Below are positions 1 to 11,851 of a DNA stretch of 64,000 nt, in pieces; position 1 is the stretch's first letter; each line of letters starts with the position of its first letter. This DNA is from Sphaerosporella brunnea (Eukaryota; Ascomycota; Pezizomycetes; Pezizales; Pyronemataceae): NCBI GenBank assembly GCA_008704415.1, contig VXIS01000087.1, forward strand, positions 1-64,000, given 5' to 3'. A model generated the notes under the pieces. The model saw only the letters and a program-made list of their open reading frames with translations, was not told the DNA's origin and ran no database searches. A program made the position numbers and the translations under genes.

Positions 1-1188
1 TTGATTGGTCTTGCTTGTTGAAGAGAGATCACGGGTATGCGGGTTCCCGGGTCGCTTCGTGGCAGTGTTCCTAGCTCTCGGTGATGAGGCTGGTTTGTTT
101 GCTTGCGGGCTTGTTTGTAACCCGGGTCAACGTCAATGGCAATGTATGGATGCTAGCTGGTAACGTAGTCGTTTGCATTCACGGAACTGATGAACCATAT
201 ATCCTCTGTTTGCAGGCCGCAGGCGGGAGTGACGGGCTAGCAAACACCCGCGCTTCTCGATGCTGGTGACTCAACTCTACTCCCCTCTATTCCACTGCAT
301 AGTTTCTCCGGTGTGCTCCTCCTCATGCGGAGCGTCAAGCTCAGCTATCTTATCTAGCCAAAAATTCCGCCAGCCATGCACCCAGGAAGGGGCTTTGCTG
401 GCTACAGCAACTCCGCTGGGTATTCCAGCAGTTCAGCCAAGCAGCAGCAGCAGCAGCAGCAAGCCCTTCGAGTGACATCTGGTGAACGTCGCTGACTGTG
501 CCCATCCTCCGAGTGCAAAGCATTCGCGGCAAGCTCCACGAAACATCACCATATAGATATGTGGATATAGAGCAAAGTGAGCTGCTGCGGTGGATGGCGC
601 AACAACACGGGAAAAATTTACCCTACCTTTTTGCCCGAGTGATACGCTGTGGGGTAAGCTTCCACGCACATACGTTCCACACCCTTATTCTACGCGAGTT
701 AAAAATTGAGTTGAAGCTGAACTTACCGTGTGACCGCCACACGGATGTTCGCTTGTCCGAAAATACCCATCTCGCACAACGGCAGGAGTTCCTGCGAGGG
801 GGGGGGGTAAGAAAAAAGGAATGAATGCACTTTGCACCACGTTTCCGGCGCGTGGATTATGGGTGTGTGGTATTTGCACGGTTAATGTTTTGTGTGGGGC
901 CGTGTGAAACTTGCCCGCCCCCCGCCAGAGCAGGAATGGCTGGTTTCAGCTGGTAATATACGTGCAACATATTCCCATATTCCCACGAGGGGGCCATATG
1001 GCCGGCCGTGTGTAAAAAAAAAAACAAAAAACAAAAAACCTAAGCATCAAACAAAGGGAAGTGCAACTGACCGAGTTGCATAAGTTTGAGCGGGGAGCCC
1101 GCGATTTCGGTGGGTGATCGATTGGCACTGCTGGTTTTTTTTTTTTTTTTTTTTTTGTTTTGCTCGGAGATATAGATACTTGGTAGCA
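1..1188. other. Intergenic, no supported gene
   Basis: I see no convincing gene. There is a CAG run near 440-460, a G-run at 799-808 and T/A-rich tracts near 1014-1040 and 1137-1156. The latter lie just upstream of the first gene and may be part of its promoter or 5' UTR. Confidence 0.5.
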
Positions 1189-2307
1189 ATGAAGCGTTCA
1201 CGTCAAAGCATACTGGACCGTCTCCGCAGGTCTCTGGCCTCCTCCTCCTCCTCCTCCTCCTCCTCTACCTCCTCCGGATCTCAAAAGAGCAATAAACGCC
1301 GCTCAAACGCCGCCGCCGCCGCCGCCCCGGCAGAACCGGATCTGCAGCCGATCCCCGAAAGAAAGAAAGCCATGGTCGCGCGCGATGCTGCGTGCCGGAG
1401 ACTCTCCCCTATCGCACTCCCAGCTTCCGGCAACCACCGACCTCTTGCGCGGCACCGGCGCACAGCCAGCAAGCCGTCGGCCGCGGGCTTCCCGCAGCAG
1501 GTACCATCGCTCAAGTCCGCCACCGCCACCACCACGGCTGCGAAGTGGATACGCCCGGCCACAACGATCGGGATCATCACGGCTCCAGGCTCGCCCACGA
1601 GTTCCGAGGCCACGACGACGACGACGGCGGCAGCGGCGGCGGTGCTGAAAAAGACGCACGCGCTTGTGCGCGTGGTGGAGCAGCAGTCCATGTTCATCAG
1701 CGAGCAGCAGACCATCATCCTCAAGCTGATCGAGCAGATGGAGCGCATGGATCTTGTGCTGCAGCGCCAGCGGCAGATGATATTTGGGACGAAGCCGTTG
1801 CCGCAGACCCCCCCGGCGCAGGATAAGCCCGCGGAGGAGGAGGAGGAGGGGGAGGTCGACGAGACTGAGTCGGTGCTTGACCGCATTGGCGAGGAGATCG
1901 CCGGCACGTATGATGCGCTTTCGTGCATGGAGGAGGAGAAGGAGGCGGATGTGGTGCGCCCGTTGACGCTCACCCCGTCGTCGACGTCTAGCTTTGATGG
2001 GTCCTCCTCCTCCTCCACCACCACCACCACCGCTAGCTCGCCGTCCGACTGGCCGAAGCGCCTGAGTCCGCTGCCGCCGCGGGTCCTGCTGAAGCTGTGC
2101 GAGGAAGAACCAGAGTCCCCGGTGCTGCCGCGGAGTTTCATGGGCGGGTTGACGCCGCCGATGAGTCCGTTCGTGGTGCCAGATCCGCCCGAAAGCGCAG
2201 CGCCGGGTGCCCTGGTTGCCGGCGAGTGGTTTCATGTCGGGAACGGCAGGTTCTATAGGACGCCCAGCCGGGGGAAAAGTGGCAGGCTGGAAGGGGGGTA
2301 CATTTGA
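1189..2307 (+). CDS. Hypothetical coiled-coil protein, low complexity
   Basis: Single-exon gene of 372 residues. I do not recognise the family. The first in-frame ATG is at 1189; the frame is open upstream only through a T-run. The N-terminus is basic (MKRSRQS) and followed by a long Ser run and an Ala run. The middle, about residues 152-200, is rich in Leu, Gln, Glu and Met with heptad-like spacing (EQQSMFISEQQTIILK) and probably forms a coiled coil. The rest is acidic, Ser/Thr- and Pro-rich and looks disordered. The C-terminus has an ordered-looking piece (EWFHVGNGRFYRTPSRG). Codon usage is strongly GC3, as in neighbouring genes, which favours this frame over the long antisense frames. Function is unknown; a scaffold or nuclear regulatory role is only a guess. 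Confidence 0.7.
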   Translation: MKRSRQSILDRLRRSLASSSSSSSSSTSSGSQKSNKRRSNAAAAAAPAEPDLQPIPERKKAMVARDAACRRLSPIALPASGNHRPLARHRRTASKPSAAGFPQQVPSLKSATATTTAAKWIRPATTIGIITAPGSPTSSEATTTTTAAAAAVLKKTHALVRVVEQQSMFISEQQTIILKLIEQMERMDLVLQRQRQMIFGTKPLPQTPPAQDKPAEEEEEGEVDETESVLDRIGEEIAGTYDALSCMEEEKEADVVRPLTLTPSSTSSFDGSSSSSTTTTTASSPSDWPKRLSPLPPRVLLKLCEEEPESPVLPRSFMGGLTPPMSPFVVPDPPESAAPGALVAGEWFHVGNGRFYRTPSRGKSGRLEGGYI

Positions 2308-2953
2308 TTAATGGCGGCTTTTTTTTTTTTTTTTGTTTTTTGTTTTTTGTTTTTTTTCTTTCCGGACATTGTTTCGATTGGGGCGTTTGTTTTGCATAGA
2401 GTACTCTAGTTGCAACGTTCATGGTGTTGTGTAGCGATATTGCCAGCTAGAATGCAGGTGCTTTCGCGAGAGAAGAATGTGGAGAAGCCGCCGCGGGCTG
2501 GGAATCTCAGTCAAACCGAGATCGCTTGCATTCCTCCGAATCACCGCTCGTGAGCTGCACGTCGTCGTCACCACACGCAACACCCCATTTGCCGCGCTCA
2601 ATCACACACTGAATCACACATCATCGTCGCGTTATGTGCTTCGGCTGGGCTGCCGGATTGGGCAGCGCAAGTGGCGGATTTGGAGCTTAGGAGGGAGAAG
2701 GGAGAACGAGTGCGTCCTACACTGCGTAGATTGAGACAGCTGCAACCGCCGGCACAAACGAGCAACGTGACCCGCCCGCTGCGGCAAAGTCCAGCCACCC
2801 CCCCCCCCCCCAGCCCCGTGGTGGGATGTCCTCCCCACCACCACCACCACCCCTCTTTCATACATCATTCTGCTCTGTTATCCGCCTCCTCCTCCATACT
2901 CTTGAGATACCCGATGCCCAGCACCGGCCGTCCATAGCATCACCTCACCCACC
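2308..2953. other. Intergenic, promoter region of the SulP gene
   Basis: No gene seen. It contains T-runs just after the preceding stop, a C-run at about 2799-2810 and pyrimidine-rich stretches (ccaccacc) shortly before the permease start, typical of fungal promoters and 5' UTRs. Confidence 0.45.
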
Positions 2954-5114
2954 ATGTCACCCCCGGGCAGCAGCACCGGCTCCTCGGCGCCCATGAAACG
3001 TCCTCTAGACCCGCGCGCTCGGCTATTATCTGAAGAGTTCCACGATGGCATCGCGGACCATGGCACCTTCTCGCCCACGAGCATCGGATCGCGACCAGAA
3101 TCTCCAAGCGGCGGGTCGGTCCGCTCCGGCTTCACGCCGGGCTTCATCAAGCGTGCGGCGGCCACGGCGGAGCGCGCGGAGGAGGCGGGCGTGAAGCGGC
3201 CGTGGCTTATGTATATGAGTTACTACATACCGTGCATCGCGTGGGTGCAGCAGTACAAGATGTGGTATTTGATCGGAGATATCGCGGCGGGGAGTATGTG
3301 CTTTTGATTTTTTTTTTTTTTTTTTTTGATTTTTTGAGGGGGGCTGTGCTGACGAGGAGCTGGTAGTTACTATGGCAAGCTTTTATATCCCCATGGCACT
3401 GTCGTTGTCCGCGAATCTGGCTCATCTTCCCGCGATACATGGCCTGTATGCATTTGCTGTGCAACCGCTGGTTTACGCGCTGCTGGGCTCGTGTCCGACG
3501 ATGGCGGTGGGCCCAGAGGCCGCGGGCTCGCTGCTCATGGGCAACGCGATCCGCATGATGAACGAGCACCACACACCACCGTTCGACAACGGCGAGGGCA
3601 GCGACTACCAGAATGCGCGGTTGGCCGCGACGATCACCGCGATGACCGGTGCGATCGCCTTGCTGGCAGGGTTTCTGCGGCTGGGATTCCTGGACTCGGT
3701 GCTCAGTCGGCCATTGCTGCGGGGCTTCGTTTCTGGCGTTGGGTTTGTGATTTTTGTGGACCAGCTGCTGCCGGAGATGGGACTCATCCCGCTGGCGAAG
3801 AAGGAACAAGTCACTCATGTCTCCACGCTCGAGAAGCTGTGGTGGATCGTCAAGCATGTTCCGCAGGCACATGCACTCACGCTCGCGGTTGCCGGAGTCT
3901 CGTTCTCGGTCATCATGTTGGCACGCATAGTGAAGCAGCGCATTGCACCTCGACGCCCGTGGATCCACTTCCTCCCGGACCGATTCCTGGTGGTGGTGCT
4001 GAGCGCAGTGTTGACGTACGTTTTCCGGTGGGACCTGCAAGGCCTCGAGATACTCGGCAAGATCGAGGCGCCCTCGGGCCATCCCTTCAACTTCCAGTTC
4101 CCGTTCGAAATAACGCATCTCAACCACGTAACCGAGACGTTCAGCACGGCCTTCCTGATCTCGGTCCTCGGCTTCTTCGAGTCGGTGGTAGCCGCAAAAG
4201 CGCTCGGAACAAACTTCGACGTTTCGATCTCATCCAACCGCGAGCTGATGGCGTTAGGCACAGCCAACATCTTGGGCGGCTGCTTCGGCGCGCTCCCGGC
4301 GTTCGGTGGCTACGGTAGATCCAAAGTCAACAAAGCCACAGGCGGCCGAACCCCACTCTCCAGCATCGTGCTATCGCTGTGCACAGTCCTCTGCGTGCTC
4401 TTCCTCCTCCCCTACTTCCACTACCTCCCGCGCTGCGTGCTCAGCGCGATGATCAGCGTCGTCGGCATCTCGCTCCTCGAAGAGGCGCCGCACGACGTCA
4501 TCTTCTTCTCCAAGATCCGCGCATACTCGGACCTGGCCACGATGGCGCTGGTATTCCTGACGACGCTGGTGTGGAGCATCTCGACCGGCATCGCGGTCGG
4601 CGTCGGCATCTCGCTCATCACGGTGCTGAAGCACTCGACCCGCGCGCGCATCCAGATCCTGGGCCGCGACCCGCTGTCCGGCCACTGGCGCCCCATCGAG
4701 GAATCCACCGCGCTCGAGCAGACCCCGCAGGTCCTGGTCATCAAGATCCGCGAGTCCCTCACCTTCGCCAACGCCGGCGACCTCTCCCGCCGCCTCTGGC
4801 GCATCGACCGCTACGGCGACACCCGCGCCCACCCCTCCCTGCCGCGCCTCAAGCAGGGCGTCAGAGGCGTCGTCTTTGACGTCGCCGGCGTCGCCAGCAT
4901 GGACGGCAGCGGCGCCCAGTGCGTCAGCGACACCGTGCAGCTGTACGTGCAGCGCGGCGTCAGGGTCTGGTTCGCGAGAGTCGGCAGCGAGGTCGGCGAG
5001 CGCATGCGCAGAGCTAGGATCACCGGCGGCGGCGGCCTGTGCCAGGTTGTCGACTCGGTGGACGAGGCTGTCAGGCGGGAGGACGCGGTCGAGGAGGCCG
5101 AGGGCGGCGTTTGA
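2954..5114 (+). CDS. SulP-family anion (sulfate) permease with STAS domain
   Basis: Two exons, 2954-3293 and 3367-5114, joined across a 73-nt GTATGT...AG intron with a GCTGAC branch site. They give 695 residues. After a hydrophilic Ser/Pro-rich N-tail, the join restores the SulP motif GDIAAGITMASFYIPMALS. About ten or more hydrophobic segments follow, including VGPEAAGSLL and, near residues 403-435, the conserved SNRELMALGTANILGG block. A STAS domain starts near residue 567 (VLVIKIRESLTFANAGDL) and contains the FDVAGVASMDGSG loop. The family carries sulfate or related anions across membranes. The motifs resemble the fungal subgroup containing yeast YPR003C more than the high-affinity plasma-membrane sulfate permeases, so the substrate and membrane are uncertain. 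Confidence 0.88.
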
Positions 5115-5399
5115 ACAAGTGCAGTCATATATACACCACATATTTATACCTTTTTTTTTTTTCCGTTTATTATTCCTTGTACGTCGTTGTCTATAGCATA
5201 CATGCATGGCTTTGGGTGTGCGTTGGATATACTCTTGTTTTCTTTACGATATACATGATATTGTGCTTTTTTTTGCTGATTTTTGGTATAGCGATTGATG
5301 AGCAAGTTTGGTAGCTACCTCTTACATAGCCGTACGTTTTGATAGAAATACAATTTTTTTTTTGCTTCTATCAGGTATATATATATATCTACGCATCCC

Positions 5400-7433
5400 T
5401 CACCTCGGCACCGCACCCACAGCCACATGTTCCCTCAGCCGCGCCTTCTCGGCGCGTTCCATCTCGCGCTCATGAGCCCTGCGTTCCTTCTGCAACTGCT
5501 CAAACCTGCCCATGCCGCCGTGCCTCATGCGCGTGATCATGTCCCCGGCATGGCCCTTGGTAAGCGTATCCGCCGGCTTCAAGCCCTTGACCTTCTCCAG
5601 GAGCGCGCGTTGGCCCTCGCTGGCGGGGCCTTTCCTCCACGCCGCGTTGGTGGAGAGTAGGATCATGGGATGTTTACTGAGCGCGAACGTGTCGGCGGCT
5701 TTGACCGCGAGCTCGAGCGACGCCGCGTTAGAGACCACCATGCGCGGCGGGGCCTTGACGAAGTTGAGCTTCAGCTCCTTGGGGAGTTCGAGCGTGGCGG
5801 TGACGTCCCAGGTGTCCGGGTGGTTCGGGGAGGGGAAGATTTTCAAGAATCCCGAGCGCATGCTGAGGACGTGGAGGGAGGGGGAGATGGAGACCCAGCA
5901 GAGCGGGGAGATGGAGCGGATGTGCAGGTCTTGTCTGGAATCTGCGAGGAGGGAGAAGACGTCGGGATAGTTTGTGAAGGAGACGAAGGGTGCTTGGCGC
6001 GGTTTTGCGTCGGATAGGGGGGTGGCTGCCGCCGCTGCCGCCGCTGCCCCCGCTTCTGCCGCTTTTCTCTCGCTGACGCGAGTTTTTGCGGCTTCCATAC
6101 TTTCGTCGTCGAGGAGCTCGTCCGGGTCTAGGCCGAAGAGTGTCGGCACTGTTGCCACTCCCCGCTCGATAGAGCCGACCATGTCGATGACATGGCAGTC
6201 TTTTTTGTCCGGGTGGAGGCGCATGCCGCGGCCGATCATTTGGATGAGGAGGTTTTTACTCTTGGTAGGGCGGGCGAGGAGGACGCAGTCGATATTCGGA
6301 ATATCAGTTCCTTCGGTGAAAACGCCGCAATTGACAAGGACCGGGAACTGCTTAGTTCTGAAAGCGGCGAGACGGTCCTTGCGGTCTTGTGCAGTGGTAA
6401 GACTCGTTACCGGCCGCGCATCGATGCCGTATTGTCGGAATTTGGCCGTGATCTCGTTGACGTGCGAGATGTCTACGCAGAAGACGATGGTGCTTTCTCT
6501 CTGCCGTGCTTTTTGCAGCCAACTGCGCACGACAGTCTCGTTGGCCTGGTCGGTGTTGACTGCCCGGCTCAGCTCACCAACCGCAAAATCGTTCCCCGTC
6601 GCCCGCACCCGCGATAGGTCCACGTTGGTTTGCACGGTGGTGAATTTGACGGGGCAGAGCCAGTTGTCTTCTATCATGTCGACGTAGTCTCGGTGGTAGA
6701 CTATATAATCCAGCACCTTTCCGAGCGCGAGCCCATCGTTTCTACTAAGCGTTGCAGACACCCCCACCAGAATCGGCTTCATGTGCGGATCTCCCTTCTC
6801 CATATCCAAGACCCCAAAGTAGTCCAGAGTATCCATATACCTCTGCGCAACGGCATGGTGCGCCTCGTCGATGAGGATCAGCTTGTAGCTGGAGGGATCA
6901 AACTTCTCGATGCGGCTCCCGCTGGTAATGCTCTGGATGGACGCGATAGTGATGTCCGCCGTGCCCGACGCCTTCAGCGACGCCATCTCCACGTCGATCG
7001 TCAGGTCCGGATACGTGCGGCGACAGTGGTCGTGCGCCTGCTGCACCAGCTCGGTGCGGTGCGCAAGGATCAACGTCCGCGTTGCGTGCTTCGGCCGTGA
7101 CGGGTGCAGCAGCCGCGATATCAGCTGCGTGAAGACGACGGTTTTTCCACTGCCCGTGGCTAGCGATACGCCCATCCGTCGGTGTCCTTTCTCCACATGC
7201 TCCACCACTGCATTGATGCATTCTTCTTGGTAGTCACGCAGCTGCAGAGGCTGCAGAGGCTGCGGACGCGCCGAGGCAGGTTTCTGCGGGAGTGCAGTAG
7301 CGGCATAGTGGCGGAGTTGTTGCGGCGGGCAGCGGTGGCATCGTGGCCAGCGAATGAGGGGAGTAGTATAACTAGCAGTAACGGTCGCAGTCGTAGTAGT
7401 GGTCCTAGTAAGAACTCTCGCGATTCGTCGCAT
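5400..7433 (-). CDS. IRC3: Mitochondrial DEAD/DEAH-box helicase IRC3
   Basis: Single exon, 677 residues. The first 50 residues are rich in Arg/Thr/Ser and lack acids, as expected of a mitochondrial presequence. Superfamily 2 motifs follow in order: Q-type LRDYQEECI near 65, Walker A ATGSGKT at 92-98, LAHRTEL at 123-129, DEAH at 189-192, SAT at 226-228, and motif VI QMIGRGMR at 398-405. IRC3 is a double-stranded DNA-dependent ATPase that maintains mitochondrial DNA in yeast, where it remodels branched DNA. The C-terminal part is the usual fungal extension. The gene converges on the permease gene with a 285-bp gap, and shares a 170-bp divergent promoter with the mitoribosomal mL41 gene, so two mitochondrial genes may be co-regulated. 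Confidence 0.92.
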   Translation of the reverse strand: MRRIARVLTRTTTTTATVTASYTTPLIRWPRCHRCPPQQLRHYAATALPQKPASARPQPLQPLQLRDYQEECINAVVEHVEKGHRRMGVSLATGSGKTVVFTQLISRLLHPSRPKHATRTLILAHRTELVQQAHDHCRRTYPDLTIDVEMASLKASGTADITIASIQSITSGSRIEKFDPSSYKLILIDEAHHAVAQRYMDTLDYFGVLDMEKGDPHMKPILVGVSATLSRNDGLALGKVLDYIVYHRDYVDMIEDNWLCPVKFTTVQTNVDLSRVRATGNDFAVGELSRAVNTDQANETVVRSWLQKARQRESTIVFCVDISHVNEITAKFRQYGIDARPVTSLTTAQDRKDRLAAFRTKQFPVLVNCGVFTEGTDIPNIDCVLLARPTKSKNLLIQMIGRGMRLHPDKKDCHVIDMVGSIERGVATVPTLFGLDPDELLDDESMEAAKTRVSERKAAEAGAAAAAAAATPLSDAKPRQAPFVSFTNYPDVFSLLADSRQDLHIRSISPLCWVSISPSLHVLSMRSGFLKIFPSPNHPDTWDVTATLELPKELKLNFVKAPPRMVVSNAASLELAVKAADTFALSKHPMILLSTNAAWRKGPASEGQRALLEKVKGLKPADTLTKGHAGDMITRMRHGGMGRFEQLQKERRAHEREMERAEKARLREHVAVGAVPR

Positions 7434-7603
7434 TGGTGCAGGAGGAGGAACTGGCAGAAGTGGGGGAGGGGAAAGAATTAAACCAGCGTCACCACCCGTC
7501 TCGCTTAAAAGCCGCCAATCACAAAAGACTACTTATGTGACTAACGCTTTCTCCAGAGCCTCAACTTCCACTTTCTCCCCACCACGACCACCACGAAACC
7601 AAG

Positions 7604-7978
7604 ATGCAGCCCACAACCTCGTTCCTCGCGCGCTCAACCACCGGAATCCGGCGCCTGCGCCTGACGACTAAGATGGTCAACGGCGGATACTACAAGGGAA
7701 CGGGATCCGGCTCGATGGGTCGCCACACCAAGCATGGCGGCTACAAGATTGACTGGCACAAGGTCCGCACGTACGTCATGCCTATAATGGCTGGGTTCGA
7801 TGTGGGTATCCCCGGAAGGAGAAGGGGGGGGGGGGTAGGAGAGCTGACTGCGAAATAGTTGACCCCGTACGTGACCAACAAGATGAAGCCTACGCGTGGC
7901 CGGTACGCAGAGGGAGAGCACCCGATGCACGGCAGCGTGTATCTGCGGAAGTGGAAGGAGCTGAACGGGGAGAGCTAG
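7604..7978 (+). CDS. MRPL27: Mitochondrial large-subunit ribosomal protein mL41 (MRPL27)
   Basis: Two exons, 7604-7801 and 7859-7978, give 105 residues. The N-terminus (MQPTTSFLARSTTGIRRLRL) is a short mitochondrial targeting sequence. It is followed by the family's KGTGSGSMGRHTKHGGY and WHKVRTYV. The 57-nt intron (GTGGGT...CTGAC...AG) joins GFD to LTPYVTNK, restoring the family spacing between the RTYV motif and LTPYV. Any other splice or reading through would break it. The protein is a component of the 54S mitoribosomal subunit. The intron carries a run of about 14 G. Upstream, IRC3 is divergent. Confidence 0.9.
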
Positions 7979-8171
7979 ATGTGTGGGTTATAGACGGAAG
8001 ACAGTAGGGAAGGAAGGAAGCTGTATATTATCTTAGACATCACCATCAATCAATCACCCAACAAAAAAAAAATCAAAATCCCAGCTACGCCGTAGAAGCA
8101 TGACACTCCCACCAGAAGAAACCAAACGCCCAACACCTCAGCAAAGCAAAGCAAAGCAAAGCACCGCAGCA

Positions 8172-8631
8172 CTAAACCCTCCGCAGGTTAACAATAACCT
8201 CCTCCAGCTTCTCCCTGGCGCGTTCCTTCTCCCTAACACTCGCAACGCGCTCCGCCTCCGCCTCCTTCAGCCTCTCCTCTAGATACCGCAGCCGCTGATG
8301 CTGCTCGTCCTCGCTGACGCCGATTCCCGGCAGCGTCGTGACGAGGTATTCGATCTGCTTACTCTTGACGATCAAGTCGCGCGCGAGTTCGTTCATGGCG
8401 GCTATTCACACCTCAGTCAACCCCGGCTCCCTCCCTACAATCAATAAAGATGGAGGTAAGCAAACCTTCGAACACCTCCGGCGAATCTACTGTCCTCCCC
8501 TCATCCACCATCCTGGCCTCGCTGCCGACTGGCTCCGCGTCGTGGTGCGTCGATACGTAGCGCAGCGCCGAAAAAAATTGTGTCGCGATCTGGTCCACGC
8601 TGTCTTGGAGCTGCGTGAGACGGTCTGCCAT
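8172..8631 (-). CDS. MED21: Mediator complex subunit 21 (SRB7)
   Basis: Two exons on the minus strand, 8466-8631 and 8172-8401, give 131 residues. Exon 1 opens with [20 protein letters not shown], the signature N-terminus of Med21. Exon 2 has the conserved [17 protein letters not shown] and then a long Glu/Arg-rich coiled coil, which pairs with Med7 in the Mediator middle module. Splicing G|CC gives [12 protein letters not shown]. The 64-nt intron starts with the rare donor GTTTGC. The protein acts in the nucleus as a coactivator between activators and RNA polymerase II. Length is typical. The 3' end lies about 190 bp from the tail-to-tail mL41 gene. Confidence 0.9.
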
Positions 8632-9246
8632 TTTGTAGTTGTTATGGTAGTTGTTGTCGCGGAGGTGGGGTATGGAGTGGTGGGAGTTGCAGTTGCGAGG
8701 TGGTGGGAGACGCGAGTTGGGTCTAAGCGCGTCATCAATATCTATCACTCGGATTCACTCCTCAGCCCCAAAGCCCTAAGTACATGTAGGTACGTTTCGG
8801 CGACTTGTTCTTCAGCATGATTAAAACGCTATACCACAGCATTTCCAAGGAACACGTTTGAGCTTCAAGTTTAAACATGCAAACTTCGATACTTGCGGGC
8901 CATTTTGCATACAGTATTGTACAGTAGTGGATCCGCGGGGTGACAGCAGGTGCGATTGTTCTCAGGTCCACCCCAAGCATCATTGTGACCTGCTCGTGCT
9001 GTGCCGGAGTGCAGGCTTGCTGAGACGGCGTTTCGGGAGGCGGCGGGGTTCGTTTGGATGCGTTCAGTGCGTGTTGTCGGACCACTCAGTATGTATGTTC
9101 AACTGACAAGCTATCGCACCCCTATGCCACCATATGCCACATCCCCAGAAAATGACCAGAAAATACACAAGCACAAGGAAGAGAATGCATCAATAAATCG
9201 TCACACAAAAAGCAAGAGATATCATCCATCACCAGCAATCATCCTC
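8632..9246. other. Intergenic between MED21 and the next gene
   Basis: I see no gene. It must hold the MED21 promoter on its left side and the 3' UTR of the minus-strand gene on its right. Confidence 0.4.
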
Positions 9247-11569
9247 TCACCACGCATCGCGTACCTGCCTAAAGCTACTCTCACCAGCCAAAGGATCCTG
9301 TACACAAGTACCATTCCTCTTGTTCACATCATCATCATCACCATCACCATCAAGGTCACCAGACTTCTTCCTCTTCGCCGAACTCTTCCTCTTTTGCCCC
9401 GCAGCCGGCGCAAATCTTGTAACCGTCATATTCCGCTTCTTAACGACCTGAGTAACAACTCCAGGGGTGCTCGTCATAGTCGGCGGCTTAAAGGGCAACT
9501 TCGTGCGAGCCCTTGAGACTGGTTTCGTTGCCAGGTCCAGCTTGGTCATGTTCAGTGCCACTTCTCGGTGCCCGTTTTGCTCTCTGAAGGCGCCAGTTTT
9601 TGCTCTCGGTAGCGCGGTAACGGAACGGGCGTTGAGAGTCTGGATTGCGGTGCCAAAGTAACTTTTTCCTAGATTCTCTGGCTGAACATCTTCGTCTGAG
9701 GGCTCGGGTGTGCGCAGCGCTTCTGCATCAGGCACATCTTCTGAAGGGCATGGAAGCTGGGGGGGCGGCTTGCGAGGCGTCCGGAAAAGACCGTGCGGCT
9801 GCGTCTTCTGTCTACTGGCACCATTGTTGCGGCTCAGAATTGAACTGAGAGACATGTGAGGTTGAGTCATCTTCCGGGGCGGCGGTTTGTAAACGGACAG
9901 CATTTTCGATAGCCCGCTATTGTTGTGGGGTGTACTGGCGTCGAAATGTCTCGCTGTGCCGAGTGTTAGTGGGCCAATCTTCGGGTTCAGTGTCAGCACA
10001 GATGATCGTGAGCTGGGGAACTGGCACTGGGGTGCAGGTCCCAGCTTGTACGGTGTCCCGTCGGAACTGGACTGCACGTGAGGTGAAATCAAGCTGCCGC
10101 AGTCTGACTGCGATACTGCCAGAGCCTTTTTTGGTTCAAGTGCTAGGATGGGTGTTCTTGAGCTAGAGGAATAAAGTTGCAGACCTTTTCTCGGGTTCGA
10201 CTTCGGTGTATTGGGAATTTCTCTGAAGATCTCGCGTGATATGGGCTTTGAAGTAAGTTGTAGCTTCTTGTAGACACTTACGGCCCTCTTAGGAACATTC
10301 ATCTAAGTGGAGCACACGAGGTCAGGATAGGACTGGCGAAACGAAAGCTTACCTACCTCAAACTCGTCGTCGCTGATTTCTTCAGTCTCCAAAGCATGCT
10401 GCTGGGCATACCTCGATTTTTGGTATGGTGTTTTTGGGCCGCCTGCCGTTACCACTGCTGGTTGGTCTTTCTGTGCATGTATGCTTTTCTCTGAAAGTGT
10501 GGGTATCATTTGTTGTTTCTTCCCAGCAGTGCGGTCAGGCCTCCCGATCATAGAACTCGGTGAAGGGCCGCTAGCACTGGATACATCTGATACCATCTGT
10601 GGGCCTTTGGGCAGTGGTAATTCTCCACGCCTTCCGTCTTCTTTCTGCTCCTTGGATATCTTTGATTCCTTGGGTACATCCCGCGTCACCTCTCGAGACG
10701 AGCGCAAAATATCATCCGCCCGAGTAACGGGTATGCCACCCCTCTTATCACCAGCAATGACGTGTTTTCGAGGCTTTGAAGCCAACTCCAAAGTTTCACC
10801 CTCAACAGCAGTTGAGGCAGTAATCAGTTCAGAATCAATACTGCCCAACCAATTCTTCCCTGCAGGCTTCGGTGTGACAACCGTTCCAGTAGTGCTAGCA
10901 TTCGTTTTCATAGCCTCCCGAAGCTTTTGTCCAAGTACGCTTATGGGGAACATCTTGCGCGCAGGAGTACTAGCGGTAGATCTCTCAGACGGAGTTTGAA
11001 GAGTCTGGCTAGCTTCGACCGGATCTTCTTCTCCCAAATCGCGAGCGCTCCGTTCCTCAAAATCCACCTTTCTGTGGAAGGCGGGATTGTAAGACAGCTG
11101 CAAAGCACCCATAGCTGGAAGAACCCTCTTCCTCCCTCGCTTTCTCTTCTTGAGGAATTCCGGCGTAGGAGGAGTCTCATCCTCTGAGTCGTCGTTGCTC
11201 TGTGGCTTTTCTTGTTTCTCCGGCGCCGCTCTCTTTGGAGCTGCTGTTGCGGGCATTCTTCTCTTCGGTGGCGGTAGTGATTCTTCCACTTCTTCCTCCT
11301 CGCCGTCTTCATCGTCGCTGTGACATCCCGCCAGCCTTAGCAACTCCGATTCCAGCCGCCTCGAACGCTCCTGCTGCTCCGCCCTCAGCTGGGCAGCCGG
11401 ATCTGCAATCTTCCGGCGGTACCTAGCAGTCCTTGGAGTGCGAAGCAGCTGGTTGTTACTCCTGATCAGCCCCTTCCTTTCCCAAAAGAAGTCAGAACAG
11501 CACACGCACTGCGATCTTTAATTCCTCCGGTGTTATGTCATTACTACCGACACCGGCGGGCTCGGGCAT
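9247..11569 (-). CDS. Large disordered basic protein, probably nuclear; unknown function
   Basis: I propose three exons: 11510-11569, 10357-11472 and 9247-10302, about 743 residues. Exon 1 (MPEPAGVGSNDITPEELKIA) is inferred because no ATG opens the second exon. Its 37-nt intron is unusually short, so this junction is weak. The second intron (10303-10356, GTAGGT...CTTAG) is well supported. The N-terminus after the join (NNQLLRTPRTARYRRK) looks conserved and is followed by a helical EQQERSRRLESELLRL. The rest is basic, Ser/Pro/Thr-rich, with many SP/TP sites, KKRKRGRKR and QKRKSSAKRKKS clusters that look like nuclear signals, and acidic patches. I do not recognise the family; a cell-cycle or chromatin protein would fit. 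The 3' end could continue through a further intron after the last CAG. Confidence 0.6.
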
Positions 11570-11851
11570 CGTGGCGGTGGTGCTATTGCGGTGGGAGGGT
11601 TGTGGTGACGGAGAGCGTTGTGAAGTTAAGCTTCAATGCATGCTTCCGCTGCATCGCAAGCTTTGATACATTCTTCCATTGCCATCTTTTCCACTGCCCT
11701 ATCAACCAAGCCAGAATGTCTATCCATAAAGACAAAGAGAAAGATGAGAGAACAACAGAAGAATGTCAAGGAGTTGGGTTGGCTCAACTGTTCCTTGCTT
11801 GACACCGTTTCCTCCGAAATGAGCTCTGAGTCTTCTTCTCATCATTCCTCC
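11570..11851. other. Promoter region with one copy of a diverged repeat
   Basis: No gene seen. Positions 11722-11808 resemble 12496-12642: both carry gacaaag...gagaaagat-agagaacaac followed by gagttgg-ttggctcaa and then tcaacacc or tgacaccg. It may be the relic of a duplicated gene segment. Confidence 0.4.

Noticed and set aside
1281..2235. Two long antisense frames opposite the first gene
   Set aside because: They arise from GC-rich third positions of the + strand gene and have homopolymer-like composition (runs of Gly, Val, Arg). The + frame has a good ATG and a coiled coil.
3207..5207. Long antisense frames opposite the SulP gene
   Set aside because: The + strand frame carries a full set of SulP and STAS motifs; antisense frames do not resemble proteins.
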